Both the position numbers and the translations under genes were made by a program. From NCBI GenBank assembly GCA_035610365.1, contig CM069436.1, positions 85,375,912 through 85,439,911 on the forward strand: DNA of 64,000 nt. Direction: 5' to 3'. Below, in pieces: positions 24,067 through 35,217 of this stretch (positions are counted from its first letter, which is position 1; each line of letters begins with the position of its first letter). The notes below the pieces were generated by a model. That model saw only the letters and a program-made list of their open reading frames with translations. It searched no databases and was not told the origin of the DNA. The DNA comes from Aquatica leii (lineage: Eukaryota; Arthropoda; Insecta; Coleoptera; Lampyridae).

Positions 24067-24778
24067 TTATTTTGAATAAATGTTAAGTGTACAATTTCTA
24101 TTATTTGAAATGTGAATTCTAGCAGTTTTCAGTTCGTTATTACTTGCTTTAATTATCGCAGGAGCGCCAGTATTAACTGATAATGACGTAGTAGCTGTCA
24201 CATTAACAACTCCAACAACTAGCAACATCCGTCTAAGATTTCTAACCTACTTGACGCTTAATTTCATCTACACCCATTCTTGTATTTGCAATAGTCGTTC
24301 CAGATGTTTGCTTGAAAACATGACCCGTGTATCTCGCAGGGACCGGAAAAATGTGTTACAAGAAAAGAGCATCTACCAAAGATGTTAACCCCAACAACTT
24401 ACTTAACGCACTTTGTATTAGCGTACTTTAAAAAAATCGTATTTTTAGCTACGTTTTTGAGACGTAACATACTCTACATCAAAATCGTCAATGATAGCAA
24501 ATCTTCAACCTTTCTTTCGATGAACGAATGTTAATGAACCTTCTTTTTGAACATCAAACATGCGTAAATTACACATTTTGTATCTTCTATTAACCAAACT
24601 TAAAAAATCAAGTAACAGTCACTAATGTCTGTTAAAACTATCGTATATCAATACCTTTAAAAACAAGAAAATGTCATTAGGAACTTGAACGAAAAAACTA
24701 CGAAGCTCTTCCTCCATAAAAACGAAAAAATTTTTAGCTTCATTTTTATTTTCCATCCACGTAAGCATTTTTCAAATA
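24067..24778 (-). pseudogene. Crypton-type tyrosine recombinase relic
   Basis: On the minus strand from about 24778: FEKCLRGWKIKMKLKIFSF, a frameshift, then MEEELRSFFVQVPNDIFLFL and KVLI. Next come MCNLRMFDVQKEGSLTFV (about 24540-24600) and RFAIIDDFDVEYV. The recombinase C-terminal block is VFKQTSGTTIANTRMGVDEI then KRQVG*KS (about 24245-24330), with TAG where the conserved Trp of GWKS should be. The end reads ISNNRNCTLNIYSK and TAA 24067-24069, matching the Asn-rich tail of arthropod Crypton proteins. This is the R-x-T-G/A...LKRHGGWKS region of tyrosine recombinases. Broken by at least three frameshifts. It directly abuts the 3' end of a LINE. Confidence 0.72.
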
Positions 24779-24789
24779 CCTTTATTTCT

Positions 24790-26585
24790 TTGGAATTTTT
24801 TTAAATTTCGCTTTTTGGTCAGTTTTTAAATTTTTCGCGAAATGCTTGTGGTGTGCCTAAGTTTTTTTAACATTTGTTTAGTTTTACTATTGTCAAGTAG
24901 GTTCACTGTCAGGACATTTGGGTGTGAGTCAAGTCTTCTTATATAACGTTTGTTGTATTTTTTGATTTTTTCTTTAACGGTTTCATTTTCAAATAATTTC
25001 TAATTTCATCTTTCGATATGTACTATGGTGCGTTTGTGATTATGCTTAGAACCTTAAATTTATATCTTTTCACTATCTGTAGTTGTGTGATTTGGCGACT
25101 GTTCCCCATAGTTTCACTCTATAGGTCCATATAAATTTGAGTGATACTTTATAAATCAAGAGTTTTTTAGTTAGTCTGAGCTTAGATTGTCTCCCTAAGA
25201 GCCAGTAATATTCTCTGTATTTATGTCCAAGTTGTTTCCGTCCGTTTGCGTTTTAGATATGCGTTTTCTAGTTTAGCTTTCTATCTAGGTGCATCCCTAG
25301 GTGTTTCACGCTGCCAGATTGAGATAGATTTTGTCTATTTAATGTTATGGGAGGAGTGTTGCCTCTACGTTTTGTGAATGTCGCTTAGGTCGATTTCGGT
25401 TCATTTATTTTTATTGTCTATAATCTTGTCCAATTTTGCACTTTATTGAAATGATATTGCTTGATTGTCCGCAAATCTTGCTGTGGTTATATCTTGATTG
25501 GTGAGTAGGTCTGTTGTGTACAAGAAGTAAAAAACAAATACGCTACCCTGATCAACGTCTAAAAGCACTAATAAAAACTGTGTTGTTTCTTGTTGATATC
25601 AGTATAACGTATAATGTGAAGAGGAGGTTGTTTTTTAGTTTGTAGAGCAAACCTTATTGAAGGCTTGGCTTACGTCTAAAAAAGCTTCTACTCAGTAGTT
25701 CTTATCTTTTAAAGCTTGGTAGATATTATTGTTCACTCTATAGACTTGTTCAATGGATCCATGTTTCGGCCTGAACCCAAACTGGTGGTTTAGGAGGAGT
25801 TTGTTGAACTCAATATACGGCTCTAATCTTGTTAACAGTAACTTCTTAAGTAATTTGCTTAGGACAGGAAGTAAATTGATTCGTCTATAAGAGGAAACGT
25901 TTTGCGAATTTAGAAATTAGTGTAATTTGTGCTATTTTCCGTTTTGCTAAAAAGTAACCGAAGCGCAAGATTGCATTAAAATGATTATCAGTAGGACGAC
26001 CATCTTTTTAGGTAGTTTTCCAGTTACAAAGATTTTTTTCAGGTCTTGTTTAATGTTGTTTTTAATCATCCTATTTACTTCAGAAACTGTAAAGAGCTTT
26101 GGTATCGGTGACATTTCCAGTTTTTGTTTTATTCTTTTTTTTACAGGTGTTGCTTGCGATGGGAGGGGTTGAAATACTTTTTCCAGGTGATGCGCAAACT
26201 AATATGCTTTTTCCTGTCCTGTTTGCGGATTAGGAAGATTGGTACTTAGCCTTTTATGTTTTATCCTGTGTTCCATTAGTAGTTTGTATCAGCAGTGCTG
26301 ATACCAGTAGCTAAAACTAGTGTGTGGTCTGAATATAAGTTCAGGTTGGATTCCATATCTAGATAACCACGTAAGATTCTTTGTGTTACAAAGAAGTCGA
26401 TCCAATCGGGCAGTACGTTTGGTTTTGTGGGTCAGTATGTGGAAGTATATGTTGAGTTTAAGCTCCAATATTGTATATTAATTTTGCCTTACCTGGCGCT
26501 GTTTTGTCTGGAATGCAGTGTTTTTGGCGTTGTAGTAATCTGTTCTATTTATTTTTGCACTAGCTGGATGGTCTCCGTCTCAAAG
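24790..26585 (-). pseudogene. Jockey LINE ORF2 (endonuclease and reverse transcriptase), broken
   Basis: An endonuclease remnant is seen at 26280-26430: WIDFFVTQRILRGYLDMESN and LYSDHTLVLAT, the SDH motif being catalytic in APE-type nucleases. RT blocks follow: RRINLLPVLSKLLKKLLLTR, FNKLLLNHQFGFRPKHGSIE, QVYRVNNNIYQALKDKNY and AFLDVSQAFNKV. Then come DQGSVF and FADN at 25464-25475, where FADD is expected, so a catalytic Asp is lost. The tail gives HLGMHLDRKLN, YWLLGRQSKL, FIWTYRVKLWGT and RLDSHPNVLTVNLLDNSKTK (about 24880-24930), the Jockey C-terminal signature. Confidence 0.86.
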
Positions 26586-26589
26586 TATA

Positions 26590-27240
26590 CAGTTTGGATT
26601 CGTGCCGTTATTCTTTTTTTTAGTGAATGTCTTGTAACTATGTTTCTTTGCACATTTATAGCACTTTTTTGGGCAAGTGCAGTTAGTCTTTGTGTGTCCG
26701 CAACAGTAACATCTTAAGCATTAGAATAAATTTGATTTTGTTCTGGGTTGCTCAAATTTTACGACAGCGTTTAGTAGTCGTTTGGTTTTGAATATTTCTG
26801 GATTGTTGTCACTCTTCCTAAGTTCAATGAAGAAGAGGTTTTTAGGTGTACTTTTCTTATTTTTTATAAATTCTTTACTTATATTCTCAATAGTGTGGCC
26901 AATAGTTTGCAGTGCTGTTTTGATTTCCTGATGTTCTGTAGTGTAGTGTAGTTTCTGGAGCACTACTCTGTACTTTTTGTTTTCGTCAAAAGTGAATGTA
27001 TGTATAATTAAATTTTGTTGTCGTCAAGTGCTTGTTTGATTTGTTTGTAATTTTTAATGTTATTTGTTTGTATCTTAACTTTATTACTTTCTAATATTTC
27101 ATAATAGTATTAATCGTTTTTTTACAGCAGAGTTTAGCATGTTGATTAGAGGTGTTATTTTTTTGTCAAAATGTAGGATAAAGGGCGGTATTTCTTTTTT
27201 TTTCCTGACTCTCTTGTGTAATTCTCTTTGTGATAATCAG
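26590..27240 (-). pseudogene. Jockey LINE ORF1 (gag-like nucleic-acid-binding protein), broken
   Basis: The piece 26721-26963 reads LHYTTEHQEIKTALQTIGHT, IENISKEFIKNK and LFFIELRKSDNNPEIFKTKR, the central fold of Jockey ORF1. It is followed by a zinc knuckle C-X2-C-X4-H-X4-C (CLRCYCCGHTKTNC) and a second Cys cluster (CYKCAKKHSYKT), about 26600-26715. Upstream EIPPFILHFDKK (about 27180) is the usual entry to the fold. A stop lies just before the first knuckle. Confidence 0.82.
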
Positions 27241-28300
27241 CATTGTTATAAAGCGAATAACCTGTTAAATAAGTTTAGAATAATATCTAGTTTTGAGAAA
27301 GCTTGATGTCTTTAGTATAATAATATATACAATTATAATATTAAAATTCCTAAAATAAAAGTTTTGAATATTTGCGAGAAAATGTACAATACAGATTTAA
27401 TTAATTATTAACGAACATATTTATAAAAACAAAAAATATAAACATATAAAATACTACCCGTGTTAATAAATAACCTTTTAATTTATTGAATTTTACATTT
27501 TTTTTTATTATATTAGTTTATATTCTCTGTACGAAACAGTTCGTGCAGGGTCACAAACTCAATTGGAAGTATAACCATAAAAAACAGAAGCGTCTATCAA
27601 AAAGCATCAAAACCTTTTGATGTAGACACTTTTTAAGTGGAAATATTTTATGAGTGTTGTTTTATGTCTTTTAAAATGCATTTCCACCTTTGAGCTTTTC
27701 TAGCATAAAAGTTAGTTTAACAACAATCTATCATCATACATTGTAAATTTTTACATCCGTTTGAAAATAAGTATTTATTTTATGCTATTACTTAAAAAAC
27801 AGTTTAAGTAACAAATTCATAGGTTATTAAATGAAATTGTAGTTTATTTATAAAGTAGAATCTTAATAATTGGCGTGCGGATAATTTGCTAGGCATATAA
27901 TTCGTGCTATGAACTCATTAACTTTACAAAATAATATATACTTATGGTACCTTGTTAAAGGCAACATACTTTTGCACAACGCTAATTGGTTCTAATTTAA
28001 TTTTAGTTTAATAACACTTAAGTGAAACTTTTACTAATACTTTATTAATCTCATAAAAATGTATACGCCTACGCTTAAATATTGTACATACATACATACA
28101 TACATACATACATACATACAATTAAAATACCGATAATTAAATAAATATTTTTAGGTAACTAGTAAATTCTAATACAAGTATTAGATAAGATTTATTAATA
28201 ATAATTGAATTGAATGTAACTATCACGAAGAAATGTAGATGTAGTTTTATGAAATGTAACTTTCTGTGTTATGTTTCTATTATAATTAATTTTTGGTTTA
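27241..28300. other. AT-rich spacer with a short microsatellite
   Basis: No gene recognised. Contains a TACA repeat at 28085-28120. Confidence 0.45.
28085..28120 (+). repeat. (TACA)n microsatellite
   Basis: About nine uninterrupted copies of a 4-bp TACA/CATA unit. Confidence 0.95.
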
Positions 28301-28645
28301 GTTTTAGTGTTGAAAACAGTTATAGGGAGCTTGGTTCGAAGGCTCGTGTAACGAAACGATAAAACGCTCAAATGAAACAAATCTGGAACTTGCGGTGGTT
28401 TACTTCATTTTTTGTATTTTTTAGATGCAGTGTTTATTATTATTAAACAAGATATTCCTTATGATTCGTTTTATGTATTGAAAATATAGTCTTAATTTTA
28501 CTCAGCAGTGATGAAAAATGATTATAGCCATTGCAGAATTAGATCCGCGCGAGCTTTCGCCTTGTACGCTGCACAAACAGTACAATATAGATAAAAATTG
28601 CACATAAACAATTTATTGAGCACAAAACTTACTACAAAAAATTTA
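28301..28645 (-). mobile_element. Older copy of the 351-bp MITE
   Basis: Its reverse complement matches 32925-33255 through most of its length, for example TCGAAGGCTCGTGTAACGA versus TCGAAGGCTTGTGTAACAA and ACAGTACAATA near the other end. The inverted ends seen in the second copy are not preserved here. An extra stretch of about 19 bp (near 28549-28566) interrupts the match. Probably an old relative of the family, lying about 330 bp outside the giant inverted repeat. Confidence 0.7.
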
Positions 28646-28979
28646 CAGATATCACAAATCTTGCAATTATTGGAAGGTGTTGAAAATAAATACAATATTA
28701 CATACGTAATATAATGAACAAGGGTTATTCAGATTTTCATAAATAAGAATGCATACATAAACAATAAAAAAAAACACAAACAACTAGTATTCTAGGTGCA
28801 TATTAAACGAGAATAGAGTCGTTTGATAATTCACCAATTGTTTGTATTAAACATTTGTCCATGAAATGCTGAGAATTGTTTCTCATAACCTCTTTATAGC
28901 TGGAGGATGATGAATCAGCAACACCAATGACTAATGGCATATGGCGAACAAATGATGAGCGAGACCGCTTATTATCAAG

Positions 28980-31196
28980 AATTTTATATTGCGCTCACAA
29001 GCATGTTATGCGAGAAAAGGTCAAACAAATTAAGCTTAACGTTCACTGACTGCCATTTTCTGCTGACTTAGATAGAAGCATTTGAATAAATGTAAAATTT
29101 TAATTTTTTTCTGAACACAATTTTAAAACCAAAGTGGAACTTTCAGAGATTTTGCCAAACTTTGATTGAACACGGTGCGATTAAATAAACAATTTATATC
29201 ACGTGATTCATGGCAATTGTTTCACCACACTCTAATTAGTTAACACGCGTTTTTAAAAAAAAACAAAACAAAATGATTACTGGACTTTACCAGAGTTTTT
29301 TATAACGGTTCACAATTCAACAGCTTCTAAGATTATGGCGCGATTCGAGCTACGTTGCCACATCCTTTCAGATGTAAAAGTTTCGAAGTGGAGATTTCAC
29401 CTTTGGAAATGTGCATCTACAGTTTAAAAACTTACAGCAAACTGGACTTACTATAAAAACACTTCGCGGTGTGAAATAATCGACATGCATTTTTACTACA
29501 TTCTCTAAGTGTTCTTAGCGTGACTTTTTGTCGCAAAAAATTAAAACTAGTCTTATAAGCAACCCGTCAATTGCCAAAGACAAAGAAAAGAAAATATTAA
29601 ATTTGCTCTCTCCTTTTGCAACAAAAAAAGACAAACAAAAAACCACGTTAAACGATAGAATTAAACTTAACTAGTTATTCTTAATTTTCTCGCATATTTT
29701 TGTTCTATGCTGATAACTTTACAGTAAAATCGTTTATGACTTAAACTAGTAATTGCAGATAGTTTTTATTATAAAACTCTATAAATCAGATTTATTAAAT
29801 TACTACTTTGTTCACGCATTTTAAAATTTGAACATAAATTATCGGTTTAGTCGAACATGTGTGTTTCGGTCTAATTGATTTTGGTGGCCGCCGCGGTTTT
29901 TTTTTGTATACCATCCTGCATCGAAACCGCCACAATTTTTGTATTAAGATGATTTGCTTAATTTGCTTACATTTATTTCTACAGCGGGATAACAAATCAA
30001 CGGACTAGAAGGACACCTACAAACTATGAATTTTTGCTTGTAAATTAACCTGTGACCCCCGGTGTGTTTTGCAACTCAGTTTTATTTAGAATTAATACAA
30101 GATGCTAATACTTTTACGCATTAATTAAAACCATTATTCAATAGAAAATTAGGGTTATCGAAAGATGATGTGCGTCACTTAATGGAGGTCGTTGCAAACA
30201 TTTTAATTTTATTTCATACCAGATAGTTTTAGTCTGGATTTTTTTTATTTCAAAATCTACCGGCCACGGCGCGTGCTCTATATTCTATTCACTCTTATAC
30301 GTTCGGCGGTCGTATAGCACTCTGTGTTTTTTTTAAAGCCGATACTGTTTTCCAATATAAGGATTGCAAGATAGTGGGCGACATATCGATATAATTAAAA
30401 TACCGATACAACAAACGTATTTTACCACTGATTGTTATGTCGATTGTTATTTTCGACCATTAAAATCTGATAGCGATTGGTCGCTAAGTATAACGAAAAT
30501 GTTACAGCATCAGGCTAAATAAAGTTAACCCAATGAGAATAACAAATAAACTATTACCCTAGAACGCTGCAAAGTGTGCAAAGTTACACGATAATGTCTT
30601 ACATTACATTAAAATTCTGCAACTCTTAAACTATTAGATATAATTATTAGACTGATTCAAAAAAATCGATGAATTTTTTTTTATTAATTATGTCGGAAAT
30701 CTTGTGGGAAATGGTAAAAAAAATACTGTGAAAGTTAGAGCTCTTAATATTAATATTAAGAGGTGCCGCATCGTAAATTTCAATTTCCCATTTAAATAAC
30801 ATGGGAACGATGTTTTCTTGGATTTTGGAATTTTGTAACTCTGGTTAAATGAACAGATTCTTATAGAAAATTTAACGCTCTACAAAAAAGATCTCTTATA
30901 ATTTTTTGATATATTCATTTTTTCAAAAGTTATTTAATGTTGAAGTTGGATTGGTTTAAAATTTTTACATTTTTCTTATATTTCGACGCAACCGCCAACT
31001 TTACAAGAAAACTTTATAGGACATTTTCTGTAGAAAATTTAATTTTCTATAATTTATCTCTCAAAAAAGATCATGAGTTACCTGCAAAAAACTAAAATTT
31101 TTTGTAAATTAAAGTCATTTTTTACTGCTTGATATTGAACATTTTATTTACACAAATAGATTTTTAACCAAAAAATTTTTTGTTTATTATAATTAA
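28980..31196 (+). repeat. Left arm of the giant inverted repeat
   Basis: Pairs with 32318-34260 on the opposite strand. Contains the uninterrupted target of the right-arm MITE at about 30631-30652 and a perfect 22-bp palindrome at 30741-30762 that is also in the right arm. Confidence 0.8.
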
Positions 31197-31266
31197 AGTA
31201 ATATATATCGTTACACTAAAAGATTTTTATTACAATTGGGCAATTTTTTTCTGTATTCACTTATAA

Positions 31267-32033
31267 CTAGCAATAGTATTGTAGCTGCTCTTCATTTTTC
31301 GTGAAACACTTATTGTTTTGTTCAATCAACGCTACACCACGCTCCGCAACATTATTTACGACCATTAATTTCGTAAAAAATTGTACACATTCTTTAAAAC
31401 TTTCATCACTAGCCCAAGAATTTACATCTTTATCAACAAAGTCGTAAGGTAAATCAAAATCATTAAAAATAGATACAGAATCTATCGACACAAAGTCACT
31501 AATATCTTTGTCTAAGAGTGCATTTAAATTGTCTTCTTCAACTTCAAATTTCCTTGCCTTAACTTTCTTTCCTTTCCGACACGTTATATTTACAATCATT
31601 TTTTTTTTCACTTCAACTTCTACTTCATCATCGAACAATGAAATTATAGCCAGCTTTTCAGTCAAGTACCACAAATGATTAATCATTTTTTTAGTAGCAG
31701 CTTTTGAAATTTTAGGATTGACAGATTCGTATCGAATTAATTTTTGCAAAAAAGTAAGATCATGATTTGGAACGAGAATAGCAGAACTCCAGCACTCTTC
31801 AAAGCAGCAGCTAAAATATAAGTAGCATTTCTGCTACTTACGTTTGTGCGATCTAACGCCGCGACAAGTTCAGGTGTCATAATATTAATTTTTGGAGTTT
31901 CTACTGACAGCAGAAGCTCAGCTTCAAAATTAGAAATATTTGATGGCTGACTTATCGTTGATTGCGATAATAGTAGATCTTGACTTGATGGAATGGTGCA
32001 AGTGTCTGAGAGCACGTCAGGATCTGGAATTTA
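31267..32033 (-). pseudogene. Internally deleted transposase-like gene in the core of the inverted repeat
   Basis: The minus-strand first piece (31737-32033) contains NIMTPELVAALDRTNVSSRN and ATYILAAALKS. The second piece (31267-31749) contains KISKAATKKMINHLWYLTEK, FDDEV and DLPYDFVDKDVNSWASDESF, then NNVAERGVALIEQNNKCFTK and NEEQLQYYC. I recognise these as the beginning and end of one protein family found in many copies in arthropods and cnidarians, whose missing middle carries the Asp-rich, probably catalytic part. The two pieces overlap by a few bases in different frames, so the middle, probably several hundred residues, has been deleted. Superfamily placement is uncertain. Non-functional, consistent with a non-autonomous element. 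Confidence 0.65.
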
Positions 32034-32317
32034 TCATAACATTGCAAATTTTATTTTATTGATAGTGTAGTTTTATTTTTAATTATGAAGTTCAACAAAA
32101 ATTCTCAACATTTTTCAAAATGTCGGTATACAGAATAAGCTCGACTTAAAAAAATTTGTTTTTCGAATTTTAAAAAAGATGTAAAATAGAAAGAAAATAT
32201 ATATATAAAATGTCTTTATTTGCTTTCAAAAATTGGCCGTCTTGACCTTGAAATGATTTCCGAGAATCACATAATAGAAAACGGTATTATTTGTGAAAAA
32301 AAAAATCTCACTCAGAT

Positions 32318-34260
32318 ATTAATTAAATTGCTATAAACAATAAATTTTTAGGTTAAAAATTTATTTATTTAAATAATATGTTTAATTTCAAGCAGTAAAA
32401 TGACATTTATTTACAAAAATTTTTAGTTTTTTGCAGGTAACTCATGATCTATAAAAAATATCAAAAACTTTTTGAGAGATAAATTATAGAAAATTAAATT
32501 TTCTACAGAAAATGTCCTATAAAATTTTCTTGTAAAGTTGGCGGTTGCGTCGAAAAATAAGAAAAATGTAAAAATTTTAAACCAATCCAACTTTAACGTT
32601 AAATAACTTTTGAAAAAATGAATATATCAAAAAATTATAAGAGATCTTTTTTGTAGAGCGTTAAATTTTCTATAAGAATTTGTTTTGATCATTTTTAAAT
32701 ATTTCATTTAACGAGAGTTACAAAATTCCAAAATCCAAGAAAACATCGTTCCCATGTTATTTAAATGGGAAATTGAAATTTACGATGCGGCACCTCTTAA
32801 TATTAATATTAAGAGCTCTAACTTTCACAGTATTTTTTTTTTACCATTTCCCACAAGATCTTCGGCATAATTAAGAAAAAAAAATTCATCGATTTTTTTG
32901 AATTAGTCTAATAATTATACCCTCTCGCGGACTTTTTTCCAGTAAATTTTATGCTCAATAATTATATTTATGTGCAATTTTCATTTGTATTGTACTGTTT
33001 TTGCAGCGCGGATCTGATTTTGCAATTACTATAATTATTTTTCAGCTCTGCTAAGTGAAATTAAGACTTATTATATTTTCTAAACATAAAACAAATCATA
33101 AGGAATATATTGTTTAATATAAATATAAACATTGCATCCAAAAAATACAAAAAGATGAAGTGAAATTGGGCACCACCCAAAGTTCCAGATTTGTTTCATC
33201 GTTTTGTTACACAAGCCTTCGAATAAAACTTACTATAAGTGTTTTCCACACTAGAAGTCCGCGGGAGTGCATAATTATATCTAATAGTTTAAGAATTACA
33301 GAATTTTAATGTGATTTTTCTGCAACTTTGCACACTTGTATCTTTTAAACTATTGAACGTAATTGTACCCTTCCGACGACTGTTTTATAGTAAACTTTGC
33401 TTTCTATAAAAATGTTTATGAGCAACTTTCTTCTATCTCGCACCGTTTTGAGGTAATAGTAATTGGTTATTTTAAATCATTAAGCAAATCATTTCAATAC
33501 AATAATTGTGGCGGTTTCGATGCTGGTGTAATATTGCGACATCGGCAAAGCTACCCTTAGTCACAAAAAAAGCCGCGGTGGTCACCAAAAGCAACTTAAC
33601 CGAAACACACATGTTCTACTAAATCAATACTTTATGTTCAAATTTTAAAATGCTTAAACGAAATAATTTAATAAACCTGATTCATAAAGTTTTATTATAA
33701 AAATTATCAACATAGGAGGAAGGTAAATAAACTAAAATTTCAGTAAATTTTGAATGTCGAAATTATATCAACAGTCAAACAATTGTAAAGATTATTAGCG
33801 TTATAAATATGTTAATATGCTTTTTTATAGTCAGCACATTGGTTTAATATTAATAGGAGAATAAATTGTAGAATCGGTAAGAAAAAGGCATGTCGAATTA
33901 TTTTGCGTCGCAAAATGTTTTTATTGCGAGTCCAATCTGCTGTTTTTTAAACTGTGGATGCACATTTCCAAAGATGAAAATTCCACTTTGCAACTTTTAC
34001 ATCTGAAAGGATGTGGCAACGTATCGTGTCACAATCTTAGAAGCTGTAGAACTGTAAACCGCATAAAACTTGGGTATATTTCAGTAATCATTTAGTTTTG
34101 TTGTTTTTTTAAAAATGCACATCAACTAGTTAGAGTGTGGTGAATTTACTGTCAGGAATCACGCGATATAAACTGTCAGCAGAAAATGAGTCAGTAAACA
34201 TAGATCACAATTTTTCGAAATTTCTTCGCATTGTGCGCTTGTGAGCGCAATATTATTTGA
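32318..34260 (-). repeat. Right arm of the giant inverted repeat
   Basis: Reverse-complement copy of the left arm, interrupted by a MITE at 32920-33270. A 22-bp palindrome made of CTCTTAATATT and its mirror lies at 32794-32815. Confidence 0.8.
32920..33270. mobile_element. 351-bp MITE with 9-bp target-site duplication
   Basis: Begins CCCTCTCGCGGACTT and ends AAGTCCGCGGGAGTGC, which are imperfect inverted ends. The flanks carry ATAATTATA on both sides (32911-32919 and 33271-33279). The left arm of the surrounding inverted repeat retains a single ATAATTATA at the mirror position, an empty-site control. A 9-bp (or 8-bp, if a shared A belongs to the element) duplication would fit Mutator-like or hAT/P-like mobilisation; the ends alone do not decide. 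It has no coding capacity. Confidence 0.85.
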
Positions 34261-35217
34261 GCTTTGCTAAGGTGACTTTTTCCCTTGAAAATATTGTGTC
34301 AAACAAAGTTTGATGTTTTGAGATTTTGTTGTTTGCTTTGTGTTTTATAACGACAAAAACTTTCTTTAAGCTGTCATTTTGTAACGTATAACATAATATT
34401 AAAATAATAATTAATAATAATGCACCGTGCTAGCTCTATGATTTTATTAAATATAAACAACACACAAACATTAGAGCGATGAGAAATATTTCTAATTATA
34501 ATCAGGACGGGGTATTCTACTCGTACACTAATATTTACAATTCTAATTTGAAATATAATTTGGACCCCACAATATTTTTTATATTAAATTTATAACGGTT
34601 AAATATTGAAACCAACTGATAAACAAATCTTAAAACTAACACTTAATTAGGTTATTTAGGTACATGCGTGTTATTTGAAGGTTAATTACTTGTTGCTGTT
34701 CGTAACTTCAGCGCATGGGCGTGGTCATCATGTGACTTAAATGAATTACGCAATACTTGGAAATCTTCCGGAATTTACTTTCTATTGTTTTAGTATAATT
34801 TGATTTATCCTATCACCTTAGATCGATGATCATTAACCATAACTTCATAAACGTATAGGAGGGAACGTACGTATCAGAAATTTTAATGTGTGCAACGATA
34901 GGGAATACGCACCGTCAGCCACTCGAACGGGAAAATGAAACAAACTCGATTGAGTGACAATTTATTTTATATTTTGAACAATGTAAAAGGAAAAAAATGA
35001 AAAAGATCAAAAGAAAACTATTTCTATTTTAAGTTAATTAGCCACGCCATCAGCCGGACGGATTTACGTTGTTTCCGGGTCTCTAAAACAATTAAACAAA
35101 ATCTCAGGCGGTGAGCCACGCGAAAAGAAATAGTAAAGGAAAAAAATGGCACACTCAGCGCATTATGACAATTAATTGACAATTTGGTTGGCACACGGTT
35201 CAGACCGATTTGTTGTT
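34261..35217. other. Spacer without recognised gene
   Basis: AT-rich to about 34660, then moderately AT-rich with scattered CpG-containing words up to the tandem repeats at 35218. It could be retrotransposon LTR or host upstream sequence; I cannot tell. Confidence 0.35.

Larger units (their letters stand above)
24780..27240 (-). mobile_element. Jockey-clade non-LTR retrotransposon, 5'-truncated and degenerate
   Basis: Minus strand carries gag-like ORF1 (26590-27240), then endonuclease, RT and a short C-terminal domain (24790-26585), the Jockey order. There is no LTR. The 3' end is an A-rich run near 24780-24800 against the Crypton relic. The 5' limit is where recognisable ORF1 sequence fades at about 27240. 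The EN-to-RT distance is shorter than usual, so an internal deletion is likely. Confidence 0.85.
28980..34260. mobile_element. Giant inverted-repeat (fold-back-like) element, about 5.3 kb
   Basis: Two arms in opposite orientation (28980-31196 and 32318-34260) surround a core of about 1.1 kb holding a deleted transposase-like gene. Matches run in the correct mirrored order from the inside out once the MITE in the right arm is removed: 30640-31196 with 32318-32919, then about 30560-30640 with 33271-33350, 29040-29970 with 33490-34200, and 28981 with 34258. The inner 560 bp look about 95 percent or more alike; the outer parts look clearly more diverged. The left arm has about 450 bp more than the right between 29975 and 30540. 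Long-TIR or fold-back transposons have this form, but I cannot name the family. Outer ends and a target duplication are not resolved. Confidence 0.75.

Noticed and set aside
25981-26717. Plus-strand hydrophobic frames as membrane proteins
   Set aside because: They are reverse-strand shadows of the Jockey LINE.
28085-28120. CRISPR-like array
   Set aside because: A 4-bp microsatellite without spacers; the host is eukaryotic.
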